The position numbers and the translations under genes are program-made. A stretch of DNA of 50,781 nucleotides from Neoroseomonas soli (GTDB lineage: Bacteria; Pseudomonadota; Alphaproteobacteria; Acetobacterales; Acetobacteraceae), in NCBI RefSeq assembly GCF_018129065.1, contig NZ_JAAEDM010000025.1:1-50781 (forward strand). The letters are read 5' to 3'. Below, one piece after another: positions 7,315 to 14,854 of the stretch (position 1 is its first letter; every line of letters starts with the position of its first letter). The notes beneath the pieces are model-generated. The model saw nothing but the letters and a program-made list of their open reading frames with translations, was not told where the DNA came from and did not search any database.

Positions 7315-10300
7315 ATGACCCTCTTCGCCATCCCGCCCCACGCCCGGTTCCTCGACACCCTGGCCGCAGGCGTGCTGGCGCGCCTGCCGTCCGATGCGCC
7401 TGACGCCCTGGCCCGCGTCACTTTGCTGCTGCCCACCCGCCGCGCCGCGCGTGGCCTGCGGGAGGCCTTCCTGCGTGCCGCCGGCGGCCGCGCCCTGCTG
7501 CTGCCGCGCATGCGCGCGCTCGTGGGCCTGTCCACCGAGGAAGCGGACGAACTTGCGCTGCCCGACCTGCTCGACCTGCCGCCCGCCGTCGCGCCGCTGA
7601 CGCGCCAGGCGGTACTGGCTGAGATGGCGGGCCGCATCCCGCGCCGCGCCGGCGGCCCGGCCACGCCGGAACAGGCCTGGATGCTGGCGGGTGAACTCGC
7701 GCGGCTGTTCGACGAGATCGCGCTCGAGGAACCCGACCTGCGGATGCTGGAATCGGCGCCGCCTGAGGAATTCGCGGCGGCCTGGCTGGCGCGGCTCGAC
7801 GGGCTGGTGCCGGAACGCCATGCGCAGCACTGGCAGATCACCACCACGGTGCTGCGCGCCGTCGCCACCGACTGGAACGACTGGCTGAAGGATCGCACGC
7901 TGCTCGACATCGGCGTGCGGCGCGTCAAGGCACTGGCCGCTCAAGCTGCTGCATGGCGCGCGGAGCCGCCGGAGCACCCGACCATCGCCGCCGGCATCGG
8001 CGCGGGCGGTACCATCCCCGCCGCCGCCGCGCTGCTGCGCGTGCTGGCGGGCGCGCCGCAGGGCGCGGTGGTGTTGCAGGGCCTGCCGGAACCGATGGAC
8101 GCAGCGTTGTGGGAAGCGATCCGCAAGGCGCCCACGCATCCGCTGGCCGGGCAGGCTCGGCTGCTCGCGGCGATGGGCGCCACGCCGTCCGACCTGCGCC
8201 CCTGGCATGACGCGCCGCCCGCGGGGGCCGCGCCGGATCGCGCCGTGCTGCTCGGCCGCGCGCTGCATCCGGCCGAGGGCCTCGATACCTGGACGCAGCG
8301 CGCCCCCGCGCGCTGGTCGCCGGCGAGCGCGGGCCTGGCGCGCCTCATCGCCGCCGACGCGCAGCAGGAAGCCGCCGCCATCGCCCTGCTGCTGCGCGAA
8401 ACCATCGAGACACCCGGCCGCACCGCCGCGCTGGTGACGCCGGATCGCGACCTCGCGCGCCGCGTCTCGGCGGACCTCGCCCGCCACGGCATCACCGCCG
8501 ATGATTCCGCCGGCGAGCCGCTGGCCGAAACGCCTGCCGCGACCTTCCTCCGCCTCATCGCGCGCATGGTCGCGGAGGGCTTCGCGCCCGTGCCGCTGCT
8601 GGCCGTGCTGAAGCACCCGCTCTGTGCCGGCGGGATGGACCGCGCGGAATGGCTGGCGGCGGCGCGGACGCTGGAAGCGCGCGCATTGCGCGGCCCGCGC
8701 CCGGCGCCGGGGCTCGCGGGGCTGCGCGCTTCCGCCATCGCCGCGCGCGGCGCCGTGCAGGCCTCGGTGGAGAAACTGCTCACCGCGCTGGAAACGGCGA
8801 TGGCGGGCTTCGCCACCTTGCCGGACTCGCCCGCGCGTCCCGCCGCCGACCTGCTGTCGGCGCACATGGAAGCCGCCGAGGCGCTCGCCGCTACGCCGGA
8901 CATGCCGGGCGGGCTGCGGCTCTATGCGGGGGAGGAAGGCGAACCCCTCGCCCGCCACCTGCACGACCTTTCGGAAGCCCTGCCGCACCTGCCGCCGATG
9001 GCGCCCGCCGATTGGCCGGACCTGTTCGAGGCCGCCCTTGCCGGCCCTGTCGCGCCGTCGCTGCGCGCGGTGCGCGGGCGCGGGGATGCGGCGCATCCGC
9101 GCATCGCCATCCTCGGCCTGCTGGAAGCGCGGCTGCAATCCTTCGACCGCATCGTGCTCGGCGCGCTCGAGGAAACCACCTGGCCGCAGGCGACCGAACC
9201 CGGCCCCTGGATGAGCCGCCCCATGCGCGCGCAATTCGGCCTGCCGGAACCGGAAGCGCGCATCGGCCGCGTGGCGGCGGATTTCCTCACCGCCGCCGCG
9301 GCGGCGCCGGAAGCGGTGCTGTCCTCCGCCGCGCGGCGCGGCGGATCGCCCACCGTGCCGGCGCGCTGGCTGGTGCGGCTCGACACCTTCCTCGCGGGGC
9401 AGGGCGGGCTGGCCATCGCACCGTCGCCTGCCGCCGGCTGGGCAGCCGCGCTGGATGCGCCCGCCACCGTCGCCCCTTGTCCGCGTCCCGCGCCCGCGCC
9501 GCCCGTGGAGGCACGCCCGCGCCGCCTCACCGTGTCCGATGCCGGGCTGCTGATCGCCGATCCTTACGCCTTCTATGCCAAACGCGTGCTGCGCCTGGCG
9601 CCGCTGAAGGAACTGGAGGAGGACGTCGGCGCCATCGAATACGGCACGCTGGTGCACGATGCGATGGCGGGTTTCCTGCGCGCCCTCGGCACCTCCTGGC
9701 CGGGCGAGGACAAGGCGCGCGAAGCCTGGGCGCGCGCCAGCGGGACGGCGCTCGCCAAGCATGCCGACCGCCCGGGCATCCTCGCCTTCTGGACACCGCG
9801 CCTCGCGAACATCGGTGACTTCGTGATCGCCGAGGAGGAAACCCTGCGCCGCAACGGCGGCCTCGCCGCCTGCCTGGTGGAAACCAAGGGCACCGCCCTG
9901 CTCCGCCTGCCGGAAGGCGAGGTGGAGATCGAGGCCCGCGCCGACCGGCTCGACCACCTGACCGCCGGCGGCTGGCGCGTGGTGGACTACAAGACCGGCA
10001 CCGTGCCGAAGGACGCCGCGCTGCTCACCGGCGACGCGCCGCAACTGCCCATCGAGGCCTGGCTGCTGGGCCAGGGCGCCTTCGCCGGCACCGAAGGCGG
10101 CACGGCGAGGGAACTCATCTACTGGCGCCTGACCGGCGGCGAGGTGCCAGGCGAGGTCAAGGCCATCGACGCCACCGCCGAGGACTACGCGGCCATCGCG
10201 CGCGAGAGGCTGGAACACCTGGCGGCGCGCTGGCTGCTGGGGAACGCGCCCTTCGCGTCACGGCCGCACCCGTCGCGCAGCGCGCCGGGGGGGGATTACG

Positions 10301-10353
10301 ACCACCTGGCGCGGATCGAGGAATGGTCGGCGGGGGTCGGGGAAGCGGGATGA
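7315..10353 (+). CDS. addB: Double-strand break repair protein AddB
   Basis: Large subunit (1012 aa) of the AddAB helicase-nuclease for recombinational repair. The N-terminus has the degenerate helicase region LLLPTRRAARGLREAF seen in alphaproteobacterial AddB, followed by conserved PLLAVLKHPL and VLGALEETTWP segments. The C-terminal 250 residues carry a RecB-type nuclease: YAKRVLRL, EYGTLVHDAM, EARADRLDHL and VVDYKTGT (D and K catalytic residues). Start ATG at 7315 (MTLFAIPPHARF) matches family N-termini. Normally addA follows immediately; here the stop is followed by a hairpin and mobile-element debris, so the partner is missing from this locus. Confidence 0.92.
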   Translation: MTLFAIPPHARFLDTLAAGVLARLPSDAPDALARVTLLLPTRRAARGLREAFLRAAGGRALLLPRMRALVGLSTEEADELALPDLLDLPPAVAPLTRQAVLAEMAGRIPRRAGGPATPEQAWMLAGELARLFDEIALEEPDLRMLESAPPEEFAAAWLARLDGLVPERHAQHWQITTTVLRAVATDWNDWLKDRTLLDIGVRRVKALAAQAAAWRAEPPEHPTIAAGIGAGGTIPAAAALLRVLAGAPQGAVVLQGLPEPMDAALWEAIRKAPTHPLAGQARLLAAMGATPSDLRPWHDAPPAGAAPDRAVLLGRALHPAEGLDTWTQRAPARWSPASAGLARLIAADAQQEAAAIALLLRETIETPGRTAALVTPDRDLARRVSADLARHGITADDSAGEPLAETPAATFLRLIARMVAEGFAPVPLLAVLKHPLCAGGMDRAEWLAAARTLEARALRGPRPAPGLAGLRASAIAARGAVQASVEKLLTALETAMAGFATLPDSPARPAADLLSAHMEAAEALAATPDMPGGLRLYAGEEGEPLARHLHDLSEALPHLPPMAPADWPDLFEAALAGPVAPSLRAVRGRGDAAHPRIAILGLLEARLQSFDRIVLGALEETTWPQATEPGPWMSRPMRAQFGLPEPEARIGRVAADFLTAAAAAPEAVLSSAARRGGSPTVPARWLVRLDTFLAGQGGLAIAPSPAAGWAAALDAPATVAPCPRPAPAPPVEARPRRLTVSDAGLLIADPYAFYAKRVLRLAPLKELEEDVGAIEYGTLVHDAMAGFLRALGTSWPGEDKAREAWARASGTALAKHADRPGILAFWTPRLANIGDFVIAEEETLRRNGGLAACLVETKGTALLRLPEGEVEIEARADRLDHLTAGGWRVVDYKTGTVPKDAALLTGDAPQLPIEAWLLGQGAFAGTEGGTARELIYWRLTGGEVPGEVKAIDATAEDYAAIARERLEHLAARWLLGNAPFASRPHPSRSAPGGDYDHLARIEEWSAGVGEAG

Positions 10354-10356
10354 AGG

Positions 10357-10380
10357 TCGGGGGAGGGGAACCTCCCCCGA
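10357..10380 (+). terminator. Hairpin directly after addB
   Basis: Perfect 10-bp stem TCGGGGGAGG/CCTCCCCCGA with a GGAA loop, 3 nt after the addB stop. There is no downstream T-run. It would separate addB from whatever followed and resembles the hairpin at 3600-3618. Confidence 0.5.
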
Positions 10381-10381
10381 T

Positions 10382-10594
10382 ACCCGCCTTTGCCGAACCT
10401 GAGGTCAAGGCATCGACGAGATTGCGGTCTGCGGCGCCTTCTCCCGCCGGGAAGGCGCCTGCGGCCTTGAGCATGGCCATCAGTTGTCCGACCAGTTCGA
10501 TCCCCGGCGGGTGGTCTGGCCCGTCGCCGGGGGTGATGATGACCTTGTCGATCAGGGCGCGGGCGGCCTCCAGCACCTCGGCGCCCCTGCCCAC
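10382..10594 (-). pseudogene. Serine recombinase, C-terminal remnant
   Basis: In the minus frame ending toward addB, the translation includes [17 protein letters not shown] and [15 protein letters not shown], the C-terminal segment typical of large serine (resolvase/invertase) recombinases of alphaproteobacterial mobile elements. The catalytic N-terminal domain is absent: sequence to the right (10595-10696) is unrelated and leads into an IS256 fragment. The open frame runs on into the addB hairpin, so the natural stop is also lost. Inactive remnant. Confidence 0.6.
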
Positions 10595-10696
10595 TCAGCG
10601 TGCTCCCGGTGCCCCTCGTCCCGGATGGTCGCACCATACGCCAGGACCCGGAGACCGCCCCAGCCAGACAAGACGGGCACCGGGATCTGCATACCG

Positions 10697-10912
10697 GTTA
10701 CCAACCCGATCGAGCGGGTGAACGGGGAGATCAAGCGCCGCACCGACGTGGTCGGCATCTTTCCCAACGAGGCTGCCGTCACCCGCCTCGTCGGCGCCAT
10801 CCTCCTCGAGCAGAACGACGAATGGGCGGCGCAGCGCCGCTCCATGAGCCTTGAGACGCTCGCCCCCATCAGCAATGCTCCCAACGTCAGCCTGCCCGCC
10901 GTGGCAAACTGA
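10697..10912 (+). pseudogene. IS256-family (Mutator-type) transposase, C-terminal fragment
   Basis: The frame reads [37 protein letters not shown] and [10 protein letters not shown], the conserved C-terminal end of IS256-family transposases including the last part of the catalytic domain (NPIERVN with Glu). About 72 codons remain of a protein that is normally near 400 aa; the rest is deleted. The fragment ends at a TGA, and ACACCATCACCAGGGACACG (10950-10969) may be its right terminal inverted repeat. Confidence 0.75.
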
Positions 10913-10971
10913 CCGCGGCTCACACCCGCTCGGGAGACCAGGCGCTCTTACACCATCACCAGGGACACGAC

Positions 10972-11006
10972 CCAGCGGCATCGACTTCACCCGGGAAATC
11001 CGAGCT
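10972..11006 (+). repeat. 35-bp direct repeat, left copy
   Basis: Matches 14715-14749 at 33 of 35 positions in the same orientation (CCAGCGGCATCGACTTCA core). The two copies flank the AT-richer two-gene module and the IS debris. Each lies about 80-110 nt upstream of a gene start. Confidence 0.75.
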
Positions 11007-11087
11007 TGGATCTTTTCGAGGATGCACTGATGCGACTAGCCTCCAGCTGTCTTACGGAACCGTTGGTGCGTGAGGAGGTTGAGATCG

Positions 11088-12338
11088 GTGGCGGAGGCGC
11101 GGATCGGTTTTCTCCAGTTCAAGCAGCAGCGGCTTCTTCTGTTTGCATTGCTCGTCCTGGTCGCGATCAGTTCAAACCAATTGAATTATCAGACCGATCA
11201 CGAGCAGATCGTGATCGGAGCAGGCGATATTTTATCCTATTTCGCCATGTCGGAGGCCGCGCCGGGATTGGTCACTGTTCCCGTGCCGTATCACCATGCC
11301 CAGCGGATCTTCCTGCCATACCTTCTCGGCATAGTGAGTGACGTTACGGGACTTTCGATCCCGATGACCTACTTGGTGGCCGGAAGTCTTCTTCTGGCCC
11401 TGGCGTTCTGGTTTTTTGTCCGGTGCTGTGAGCTGCTGGGGATGCGCGAAGAGACGGTTTTTATTGTTTCAATGGCTGTACTCTTTAATCCGTATTTATT
11501 TCGTCACTATTTCATGTTTAATGGCTATATCAACGATATCGGGTTCCTCGCGGGACTTTCCGCCAGTCTGTTCGGCCTGTTCGCTGGCAGGAGAGGCATA
11601 ATGCTGGCTGGCATCGTCCTCGCATCGCTAAGCCGACAAACGACGCTGGTCATCTTGCCAGCGTACATCCTGCTTGAGTATGCCCTGAATTACTCTCGCG
11701 GATGGCGCATCAACATCTTCACGCTGAGCTACCTCACGCTCCCCATCCTGATCTATATTGGCACATCGTTCATCGCCTCGCACACGGGTCTTCCCAGCGA
11801 GACGGACATGGCGTTGCTAGGGCTGCTGTATTGGATCCGTTCCGATTTTTCTATAGGACGGTTTTTGGATTTTACGATTCGAGGCGTGATTCCTTTTGCG
11901 TTTGCGTTCGCCTTACTGCTTGGCTGCAGGGTCACGGTCCCGCGCGAGCGCGATCGGCTGCTCGTTGTAGCTGGACTACTGGCCTTGATCGTCCCGATCT
12001 GCGCGCAGCCATTTCTTGGCGGACCTGATTGGACACTCAACAGCATCGCGCGGCTGAATGCACTGGCTGCGTTCCCGGTCTTCTTGCTCGTGGGGATGTC
12101 GATCGATTCCTATATGAATCGTTTGAGTCCGCAGATCGCGAGCGCGCTTGGAGCGCTAATCGTGCTTGGGTCCGTGCACCATATCTATACTTTTCCGGGG
12201 GCGTTCTCGGCCGAAAAGAACAAATGGTTTGCCGTGGTGCACTTCTCGGCCGCATTCGCGACCGCCGTGGTCTTGTGGATCAGCACTCGGCGGGATCAGG
12301 AGCGGGAACGGGCTGGGTCCCGGCTCGACGCCAGGTGA
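11088..12338 (+). CDS. Polytopic membrane protein, possible GT-C-type or polysaccharide-related
   Basis: About 416 aa with roughly ten hydrophobic segments, including LLLFALLVLVAIS near the N-terminus, MTYLVAGSLLLALAFWFF, TLSYLTLPILIYIG and VIPFAFAFALLLG. No named family is recognised. The early periplasmic loop with acidic and polar residues (TDHEQIVIG) and overall topology are compatible with a GT-C glycosyltransferase or DUF-type membrane protein of surface-polysaccharide islands; this is inference. The GTG at 11088 is chosen because AGGAGG lies 9 nt upstream; GTG at 11070 is an alternative. Base composition is clearly more AT-rich than the flanking genome, with TTT/TTA/AAT codons, a sign of horizontal transfer. 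The GT2-GtrA gene follows after 290 nt. Confidence 0.7.
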   Translation: MAEARIGFLQFKQQRLLLFALLVLVAISSNQLNYQTDHEQIVIGAGDILSYFAMSEAAPGLVTVPVPYHHAQRIFLPYLLGIVSDVTGLSIPMTYLVAGSLLLALAFWFFVRCCELLGMREETVFIVSMAVLFNPYLFRHYFMFNGYINDIGFLAGLSASLFGLFAGRRGIMLAGIVLASLSRQTTLVILPAYILLEYALNYSRGWRINIFTLSYLTLPILIYIGTSFIASHTGLPSETDMALLGLLYWIRSDFSIGRFLDFTIRGVIPFAFAFALLLGCRVTVPRERDRLLVVAGLLALIVPICAQPFLGGPDWTLNSIARLNALAAFPVFLLVGMSIDSYMNRLSPQIASALGALIVLGSVHHIYTFPGAFSAEKNKWFAVVHFSAAFATAVVLWISTRRDQERERAGSRLDAR

Positions 12339-12630
12339 TGCGGGCCGACAGGGATTGGTCCGATCCGCGGTCAGGCGCGGGTGGACAACCGCCCGCCGCA
12401 CTCCGCCGCGTCTCCGCGAAGGGTGTTCCGAGCGCGGCATCGACGATGCCGTGGGCATCACATCCGAACCATCAGGCTGGTGAAGCCGCCGAGCGTAAAG
12501 AACAAGGCGGGCCAGCAATGGCGGCAGGCCGAAGAGGCCACGGGGAAGGAAGAATGCATCCATCCTCGGAGCTATTACGGATCGGGTGGCTTGAGTGGCT
12601 CGTCAGTACCCATAGGGGAGGGGAGTCATC
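12339..12630. other. Intergenic gap, no gene seen
   Basis: About 290 nt between the membrane protein and the GT2-GtrA gene. No coding frame, hairpin repeat or IS end was recognised. The last 20 nt contain a GGGGAGGGGAG ribosome binding site for the next gene. Confidence 0.5.
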
Positions 12631-13734
12631 ATGACAAATTTGAGGAGCGCATATATGTCACCAGCCACCCTCTCCATTATTGTCCCCTGCTTCGATGAGG
12701 AGCGAACACTTCAGTCCTGTATCGAGAGAGTCCTAGAACTGAAACACGAGGACGATCTGTCGCTGGAGATCATTATTGTCGACGATTGCTCGCGTGACCG
12801 AAGTTTGGCAATTGCGCGGGAACTGGAGGCGCGCCACCCGGAAATCCGTGTCCTGCAACACGTCCGGAACCAGGGTAAGGGGGCTGCCCTCCGGACGGGA
12901 TTTCGGGAGGCGACAGGGGAATTCGTAGCCGTCCAAGATGCGGATCTTGAATACAATCCACTCGAGCTTCGAAAACTCGTCGAGCCGCTACGCGACGGGC
13001 GCGCTGACGTGGTCATCGGGTCCCGGTTCAAAGGCTCCGGTCCGCATCGGGTGCTGTACTTCTGGCATTACGTCGGGAATGCCATCCTTACATTTCTCTC
13101 CAACATGTTTACCGACCTCAACCTGACCGACATGGAGAGTTGCTACAAAGTCTTCAGGCGTGAGGCCATCCGGGACATCCAGATCGAGGAAGACCGATTC
13201 GGGTTCGAACCAGAGATCGTCGCCAAAGTCGCCCATAAGAAACTGCGGATTTATGAAATGGCCATCTCCTATGACGGTCGGACTTACGCGGAAGGAAAGA
13301 AGATCAATTGGCGGGACGGGGTGCGCGCATTGTATTGTATCTTTCGCTATAATTCGTACCACCTACCGCTACCTATTCAATTCTTCGCATATCTCGTCAT
13401 CGGCTTCATCGCCGGCCTTGTCAATCTCGCCATCTTTCTGGGTCTCCTCGGGTTCGGCGTGTCGCTCCCAGTGTCCACGCTGTCCGCCTTCGTCATTGCT
13501 GCCGCAGTCAACTATTTTCTTTGTATCGCCCTCCTGTTTCGCCACAAGGCGCGCTGGAAGACGACGGGGGAGATCATCGCCTACATCCTCGTCGTCGCGA
13601 CCGCCGGAGTCGTCGATCTCGGCATCACGAGCGCGCTTGTCGCCATAGGAACGGCTGCCTGGCTCGCGAAGATCTTGGCCTCGATCATTGGCGTCGTCCT
13701 GAATTACCTCGGTCGTCGGTATCTCGTCTTTTGA
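12631..13734 (+). CDS. GT2 glycosyltransferase fused to a GtrA-like membrane domain
   Basis: 367 aa. Residues about 13-235 form a dolichyl-phosphate-mannose-synthase-like GT2 domain: LSIIVPCFDEERTL, IIIVDDCSRDRS, NQGKGAALRTGF, AVQDADLEYNP (DAD metal motif) and the MESCYKVFRREA acceptor-loop segment. Residues about 245-367 contain four transmembrane helices of the GtrA/DPMS type, starting FFAYLVIGFIAGLVNLAIFL and ending in the YLGRRYLVF signature. The fusion probably charges undecaprenyl phosphate with a sugar and flips or presents it to a periplasmic GT-C enzyme, and the upstream membrane protein is a plausible partner (inferred). AT-richer than the chromosome, like its neighbour. A GGGGAGGGGAG site precedes the ATG. 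Confidence 0.88.
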   Translation: MTNLRSAYMSPATLSIIVPCFDEERTLQSCIERVLELKHEDDLSLEIIIVDDCSRDRSLAIARELEARHPEIRVLQHVRNQGKGAALRTGFREATGEFVAVQDADLEYNPLELRKLVEPLRDGRADVVIGSRFKGSGPHRVLYFWHYVGNAILTFLSNMFTDLNLTDMESCYKVFRREAIRDIQIEEDRFGFEPEIVAKVAHKKLRIYEMAISYDGRTYAEGKKINWRDGVRALYCIFRYNSYHLPLPIQFFAYLVIGFIAGLVNLAIFLGLLGFGVSLPVSTLSAFVIAAAVNYFLCIALLFRHKARWKTTGEIIAYILVVATAGVVDLGITSALVAIGTAAWLAKILASIIGVVLNYLGRRYLVF

Positions 13735-13839
13735 CGTCGGATGCCCACGCCAGAGTCACGACTTCGCCTGGTTTGCCTATCCGATCGCGTCCGGCGTTCT
13801 TGAAGTCGCCGACCGATATGCACGGCGGAAAGAACGTCG

Positions 13840-13998
13840 GACATTGGAGCGGCGGCATGATGCTGCTGCGGGTGGGGCGCCGGGAGATGTTCGCGGTGGG
13901 GGCCTACGCGGCGGTCCGTCGGTTCGTGTTCACGGAGCGGCATAGTCGTCGGGAGGCGGCCCGGGTTCTTGGACTGAGCCGGGACTCGATTGTTCGCG
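13840..13998 (+). pseudogene. IS21-family IstA, N-terminal fragment
   Basis: Frame reads MFAVGAYAAVRRFVFTERHS then REAARVLGLSRDSIVR, the N-terminal helix-turn-helix region of IS21 IstA transposases. After the Arg of DSIVR the homology stops abruptly and an IS5-type fragment begins, so the remainder of istA and all of istB are gone. The fragment follows the GT2-GtrA stop by about 100 nt. Confidence 0.6.
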
Positions 13999-14184
13999 CG
14001 GTTCGATGCCGCGCTGTGTGCGGCCGGCTACCTCGCGATGGGCGGGCAGATCGTGGACGCGACCATCGTCGCCGCACCGAAGCAGCGCAACACCGAGGCC
14101 GAGCGTGCAGCCATCAAGGCGGGCCAGATCCCCGAGTGCTGGACGGAGAAGCCGGACGCCTCCAGCAACCCCGACTTCTGGGAT
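13999..14184 (+). pseudogene. IS5-type transposase, internal fragment
   Basis: Frame reads RFDAALCAAGYLAMGGQIVD, ATIVAAPKQRNT and AIKAGQIPECWTEKP, the central part of an IS5-group transposase (the GGQIVDATIV segment holds a catalytic Asp). It is joined in a different frame to the IS21 fragment at its left and stops matching near 14184. The following stretch to 14350 is of unclear origin. Confidence 0.65.
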
Positions 14185-14350
14185 TGTGATGGTTGTTTGG
14201 TGCGCGGTCAGTCGCTGTGCGGCGGGGCAACGGACAGCGCGTCGCTGATGGATGTTTGCCGGGGCGCGATGGTGACGGGCGCGGCGGTTCCGGACCCTAC
14301 GCCGGCGCGGGCCCGCTGCTGAGCCAGACGAACCGCGACATGTTGTAGGT

Positions 14351-14456
14351 TAGAGCAGATCCCGATCAGGTGGAATCACCTGATCGGGTGAAGATGCTCG
14401 CAAAAACAGAGGCCTCGAGCGGTGTTCGTGAGCCGGGGCGAACGGAAACCGCTCTA
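14351..14456. repeat. TAGAGC two-hairpin element, copy A
   Basis: 106-bp element starting TAGAGC and ending GCTCTA. Hairpin 1 is CCCGATCAGGTG/CACCTGATCGGG with loop GAAT (14361-14388), followed by the conserved linker TGAAGATGCTCGC. Hairpin 2 runs from GAGCGGTGTTCG to the AACCGCTC end. It truncates the IS5 transposase C-terminal fragment lying to its right on the minus strand. Near-identical to copy B at 21057-21162 in opposite orientation. Confidence 0.8.
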
Positions 14457-14652
14457 GGTTGGCGAGGCCGATCTTCACCCGCGCCCTGGCGATGCCGATG
14501 GTGCGCACGACCAGCGCCATCGGCCCCTTCTGTCGGGCAAAGACGTGCTCGATGGCCGAGCGCACGGCCGATTTGCGGGCATTGGCCCATCGCGTCCTTG
14601 CCGCCATCGGCCGACCCGGCGGGCCATTCGATTCACCCGCCGGGTGGTCCAT
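14457..14652 (-). pseudogene. IS5-family transposase, C-terminal fragment
   Basis: Minus-strand frame reads RKSAVRSAIEHVFARQKGPM then ALVVRTIGIARARVKIGLANL, the C-terminal domain of IS5-family transposases (EHVFARQK contains the catalytic Glu region). Homology stops exactly where copy A of the TAGAGC element begins, so the element appears to have inserted into the transposase tail. The N-terminal portion is absent. Whether it and the plus-strand IS5 fragment at 13999-14184 derive from one element is unclear, as they are in opposite orientation. Confidence 0.7.
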
Positions 14653-14714
14653 CGCGCCGTCACCGACGGCAGACTCAACCCATTGAAAGAATCCTGAAAT
14701 TCCCCCGATTCAGG

Positions 14715-14749
14715 CCAGCGGCATCGACTTCATCCGGGAAATCCGGGCT
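14715..14749 (+). repeat. 35-bp direct repeat, right copy
   Basis: Same orientation as 10972-11006, with two differences in 35 positions. It lies about 105 nt upstream of the Wzz/GT2 fusion start. Just left of it CCTGAA and TTCAGG (14689-14713) are inverted. Confidence 0.75.
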
Positions 14750-14854
14750 GATCTTGCGACGTGACGTACGCTGAGCGCTGTGACTGCCGTCAGTTGACGG
14801 CCGTTCCGCTCTGGCGCCATTGGTTCGTTGCCAAGAAACGAACGAGGCGATCGG

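Noticed and set aside
6931..10218. Very long open frame on the minus strand opposite murU and addB
   Set aside because: Low-complexity Arg/Gly/His-rich translation without any family motif; it is a GC-skew shadow of addB, which has strong helicase-nuclease motifs.
10595..10696. Coding segment between recombinase and IS256 remnants
   Set aside because: No frame shows recognisable homology; probably another mobile-element scrap but not supportable.
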